Of a stretch of DNA of 64,000 nt, positions 62,473 to 64,000 are shown one piece after another. The position numbers were made by a program, and so were the translations under genes. The DNA lies in NCBI GenBank assembly GCA_022827225.1, contig JAJDTJ010000065.1, positions 1 to 64,000 on the forward strand, in the 5' to 3' direction. This DNA comes from Candidatus Poribacteria bacterium (GTDB lineage: Bacteria; Poribacteria; WGA-4E; WGA-3G). Every line of letters starts with the position of its first letter. Position 1 is the first letter of the stretch. The notes under the pieces are model-generated. The model did not search any database. It was not told where the DNA came from and saw nothing but the letters and a program-made list of their open reading frames with translations.

Positions 62473-62670
62473 ATGGCTAAACCAAGCATCCCCAAAGTGT
62501 CTGAAGAACTTTCGGAATTCCTTAATGATAAGTTTGACGAGATCTATGAGAGGATAGAGGATTTGGAAAATTCTAATAATATCGTTATAGAACTTAATGT
62601 TAGTTTTTCAGGTGTTGAAAAAGAAAAGTATAGCTGGAAAAAGAAGCACGCTGCTCGCTCTATTTTTTAA
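62473..62670 (+). CDS. Small helical protein of unknown function
   Basis: A 65-residue protein with a strong AGGAGG site six bases before its ATG and its own promoter. It is helical and charged (SEELSEFLNDKFDEIYERIE DLEN) with a coiled-coil-like pattern in 10-34 and a basic end (KEKYSWKKKHAARSIF). No family is recognised. The oxidoreductase follows after 30 bases on the same strand, so a bicistronic message is likely. Confidence 0.6.
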   Translation: MAKPSIPKVSEELSEFLNDKFDEIYERIEDLENSNNIVIELNVSFSGVEKEKYSWKKKHAARSIF

Positions 62671-62700
62671 ACAACGCAAGTAAGGATATGGAGGATACTT

Positions 62701-63780
62701 ATGAAAACGTATCGCGCCGCTGTTATCGGTTGCAGCCGGATGGGTGCATTTATTGATAACGAAGTCCCCGATTACGAAGCAATTAAGCTACCTTATTCCC
62801 ATGCTGCAGGCTTTTTTGCCGAAGAACGTACCGACCTTGTCGCATGTGCCGATCTGCGTCCAGAAGTCATGGAACATTTTGGAAACCGATACAGTGTCCC
62901 AAAGGCGAATCAATACACCGATTACCGTGAAATGCTCGAAAAAGAGCAGCCCGATATCGTCAGTGTTGCCACGCAACCCGAGCATCGCGCAGAGATTGTT
63001 ATCTACGCAGCAACGCACGGTGTGAAAGCCATCTATGCCGAAAAGGCGATGGCAGCTTCGATGGACGAAGCAGCAGCAATGGTGTCTGCGGTAGAAGAAA
63101 ACAAGGTCGCCTTTAACCTCGGCACAAATCGCCGATGGCATACAGGCTTCGACAAGATGAAAGAGATTATTGACAGCGGTGAAATTGGTAAGTTACGCAC
63201 TTTGATTATCTATTCAAACGCTACACTTTTCAACTCAGCCAGCCATCATTTGGATCTAATCTTACGGCTGAATAGCGATGCGTCTGCAAGTTGGGTCACA
63301 GGTTATCTCCCACAAGGCGATTCCGTTTTTGATGGAGATGTGCTGCAAGTGGATCCGACTGGCGGCGGAACAATCCAGTTTGAAAACGGTGTGACGGCAC
63401 ACGCCCTGCTGACACCACGTGCGAGTGAATGGGAAGCGATTTGTGATGGCGGAACCGTTACATGCTGGAACAACGGCTGGCAGTGGCATCTCCGTAAACG
63501 GCAAGATGTACCCGGATGGCGGACCTGTCAGGTGCCTGAAACCTTTCCTGAATTTGAACGCACCAGTAGCACCGCAAACTTGATTAAAGACCTTTTGCAT
63601 TCGTTAGATACAGGGGAACCGCCCCGCGGCGGCGTCCGGTGCGCATACGCCAGCACGGAACTGATTTTCGGCATCATTGAATCGCATCTACACAACGGCG
63701 CACGTATTGAGCTGCCGTTGAAAGACTCAAAAGTCCGTTTACAAAGAAATCCATCTGCAAGACAACCACGGGTCGAGTAA
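62701..63780 (+). CDS. Gfo/Idh/MocA family oxidoreductase
   Basis: A 359-residue member with Rossmann start AAVIGCSRMGAFIDN. The catalytic Lys is kept in AEKAMAAS, where the usual EKP reads EKA. The C-terminal domain includes GTNRRWHTGFDKM and SASHHLDLILRL. GGAGG lies seven bases before the ATG. It is the third family member in the window and not closely similar to the other two. A MITE begins just after its stop. Confidence 0.9.
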   Translation: MKTYRAAVIGCSRMGAFIDNEVPDYEAIKLPYSHAAGFFAEERTDLVACADLRPEVMEHFGNRYSVPKANQYTDYREMLEKEQPDIVSVATQPEHRAEIVIYAATHGVKAIYAEKAMAASMDEAAAMVSAVEENKVAFNLGTNRRWHTGFDKMKEIIDSGEIGKLRTLIIYSNATLFNSASHHLDLILRLNSDASASWVTGYLPQGDSVFDGDVLQVDPTGGGTIQFENGVTAHALLTPRASEWEAICDGGTVTCWNNGWQWHLRKRQDVPGWRTCQVPETFPEFERTSSTANLIKDLLHSLDTGEPPRGGVRCAYASTELIFGIIESHLHNGARIELPLKDSKVRLQRNPSARQPRVE

Positions 63781-63786
63781 ACATTT

Positions 63787-63905
63787 TATAGTAAAATCCA
63801 AAAATATGTTTACAGTTCATCAGTGAACAAACTCACCACCGCCGCTGGCGAGGATTGTATCCTCGCCATTGTGTTGATGTATCAGTAATTATAGGTTTTA
63901 CTATA
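63787..63905. mobile_element. 119-bp MITE with TATAGTAAAA ends
   Basis: TATAGTAAAATCC (63787-63799) and GGTTTTACTATA (63894-63905) are complementary apart from one extra base. TA at the borders suggests a Tc1/mariner/IS630-type element. Inside is a perfect 8-bp hairpin GGCGAGGA/TCCTCGCC (63847-63867), similar to the REP-like hairpin at 25141. Confidence 0.7.
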
Positions 63906-64000
63906 ATATACTTATCCGAGAGGATTTTCGTCCGATTCTGTCAGATGGATACAGAATATGGGAAGCTCACGGTTCGGAATACTTGCAGACCTCCTTGTAC
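63906..64000. other. Right-edge segment, nothing supported
   Basis: A short frame from ATG 63944 runs to the edge without stops but has no ribosome site or recognisable similarity. It may be the start of a gene continuing outside. Confidence 0.3.

Noticed and set aside
63944..64000. Possible gene start at the right edge
   Set aside because: Nineteen codons without a ribosome site or similarity cannot support a call.

Overview
The window reads as chromosomal DNA of an uncultured, probably marine bacterium. The mix of genes is what I associate with Candidatus Poribacteria and similar sponge- or particle-associated lineages: several Gfo/Idh/MocA oxidoreductases, two phytanoyl-CoA dioxygenase (PhyH) proteins, three secreted LamG proteins, a sulfatase, a sialidase, a CehA/McbA metallohydrolase, a mandelate racemase-like protein, DUF2851, many GNATs and many inverted-repeat elements between genes. 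This assignment is inference from gene content; there is no rRNA, and I found no tRNA or CRISPR array.

Layout. 1-5.6 kb: the start of a transposase leaving the left edge, an oxidoreductase, a serine protease-TPR fusion and a TPR envelope protein. 5.7-10.5 kb: the housekeeping block rho-rpmE-prfA-prmC, with a strong promoter and a 700-base leader before rho. 10.8-16.7 kb: a consensus promoter drives an ECF sigma factor, an FHA protein, a gluzincin-type protease, a CvpA-like protein and a TPR membrane protein. A paralog of that last protein follows after a broken IS982 transposase and an orphan IS200/IS605-like element. 16.7-25 kb: SGNH hydrolase, thiE-DUF2851-methyltransferase, LamG, sialidase, a truncated PIN toxin with a duplicated partner gene, PhyH and a second LamG protein. 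25-33.9 kb (minus strand): oxidoreductase, Ycf48-like protein, an atypical phosphohexomutase, and a compact operon DUF123-M29 aminopeptidase-methyltransferase-like-sulfatase.

33.8-35.2 kb is a complete-looking TnpB element with matching end hairpins, a probable omega RNA and a pseudoknot-capable leader; it abuts an antitoxin remnant. 35.5-37.6 kb encodes a large membrane protein. 37.7-44 kb (minus) holds a GNAT-TrpD-like-methyltransferase operon, HAD, ankyrin, tartrate dehydrogenase-like and GNAT genes. The 40.4 kb junction shows an ankyrin gene tail cut at a mobile-element end. 44-50.9 kb: gamma-glutamyltransferase, AAA ATPase, sugar isomerase/epimerase, CBS, GNAT and nucleotidyltransferase genes. 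51-62 kb (minus): MBL-like protein, LamG, ASCH, ABM, an enolase-superfamily protein lacking key residues, methyltransferase, a MITE, PhyH, two zinc-ribbon membrane paralogs, CehA/McbA, nucleosidase and an RsgA with an extra N-terminal domain. 62.4-64 kb: a small promoter-driven gene, an oxidoreductase and a second MITE.

The accessory genes suggest a heterotroph that uses complex host- or particle-derived carbohydrates. The most unusual points are a shared C-terminal tail on all three LamG proteins, the RsgA N-terminal domain, the degenerate enolase-superfamily protein, the TnpB leader structure, and several MITE-like families that sit directly behind stop codons.
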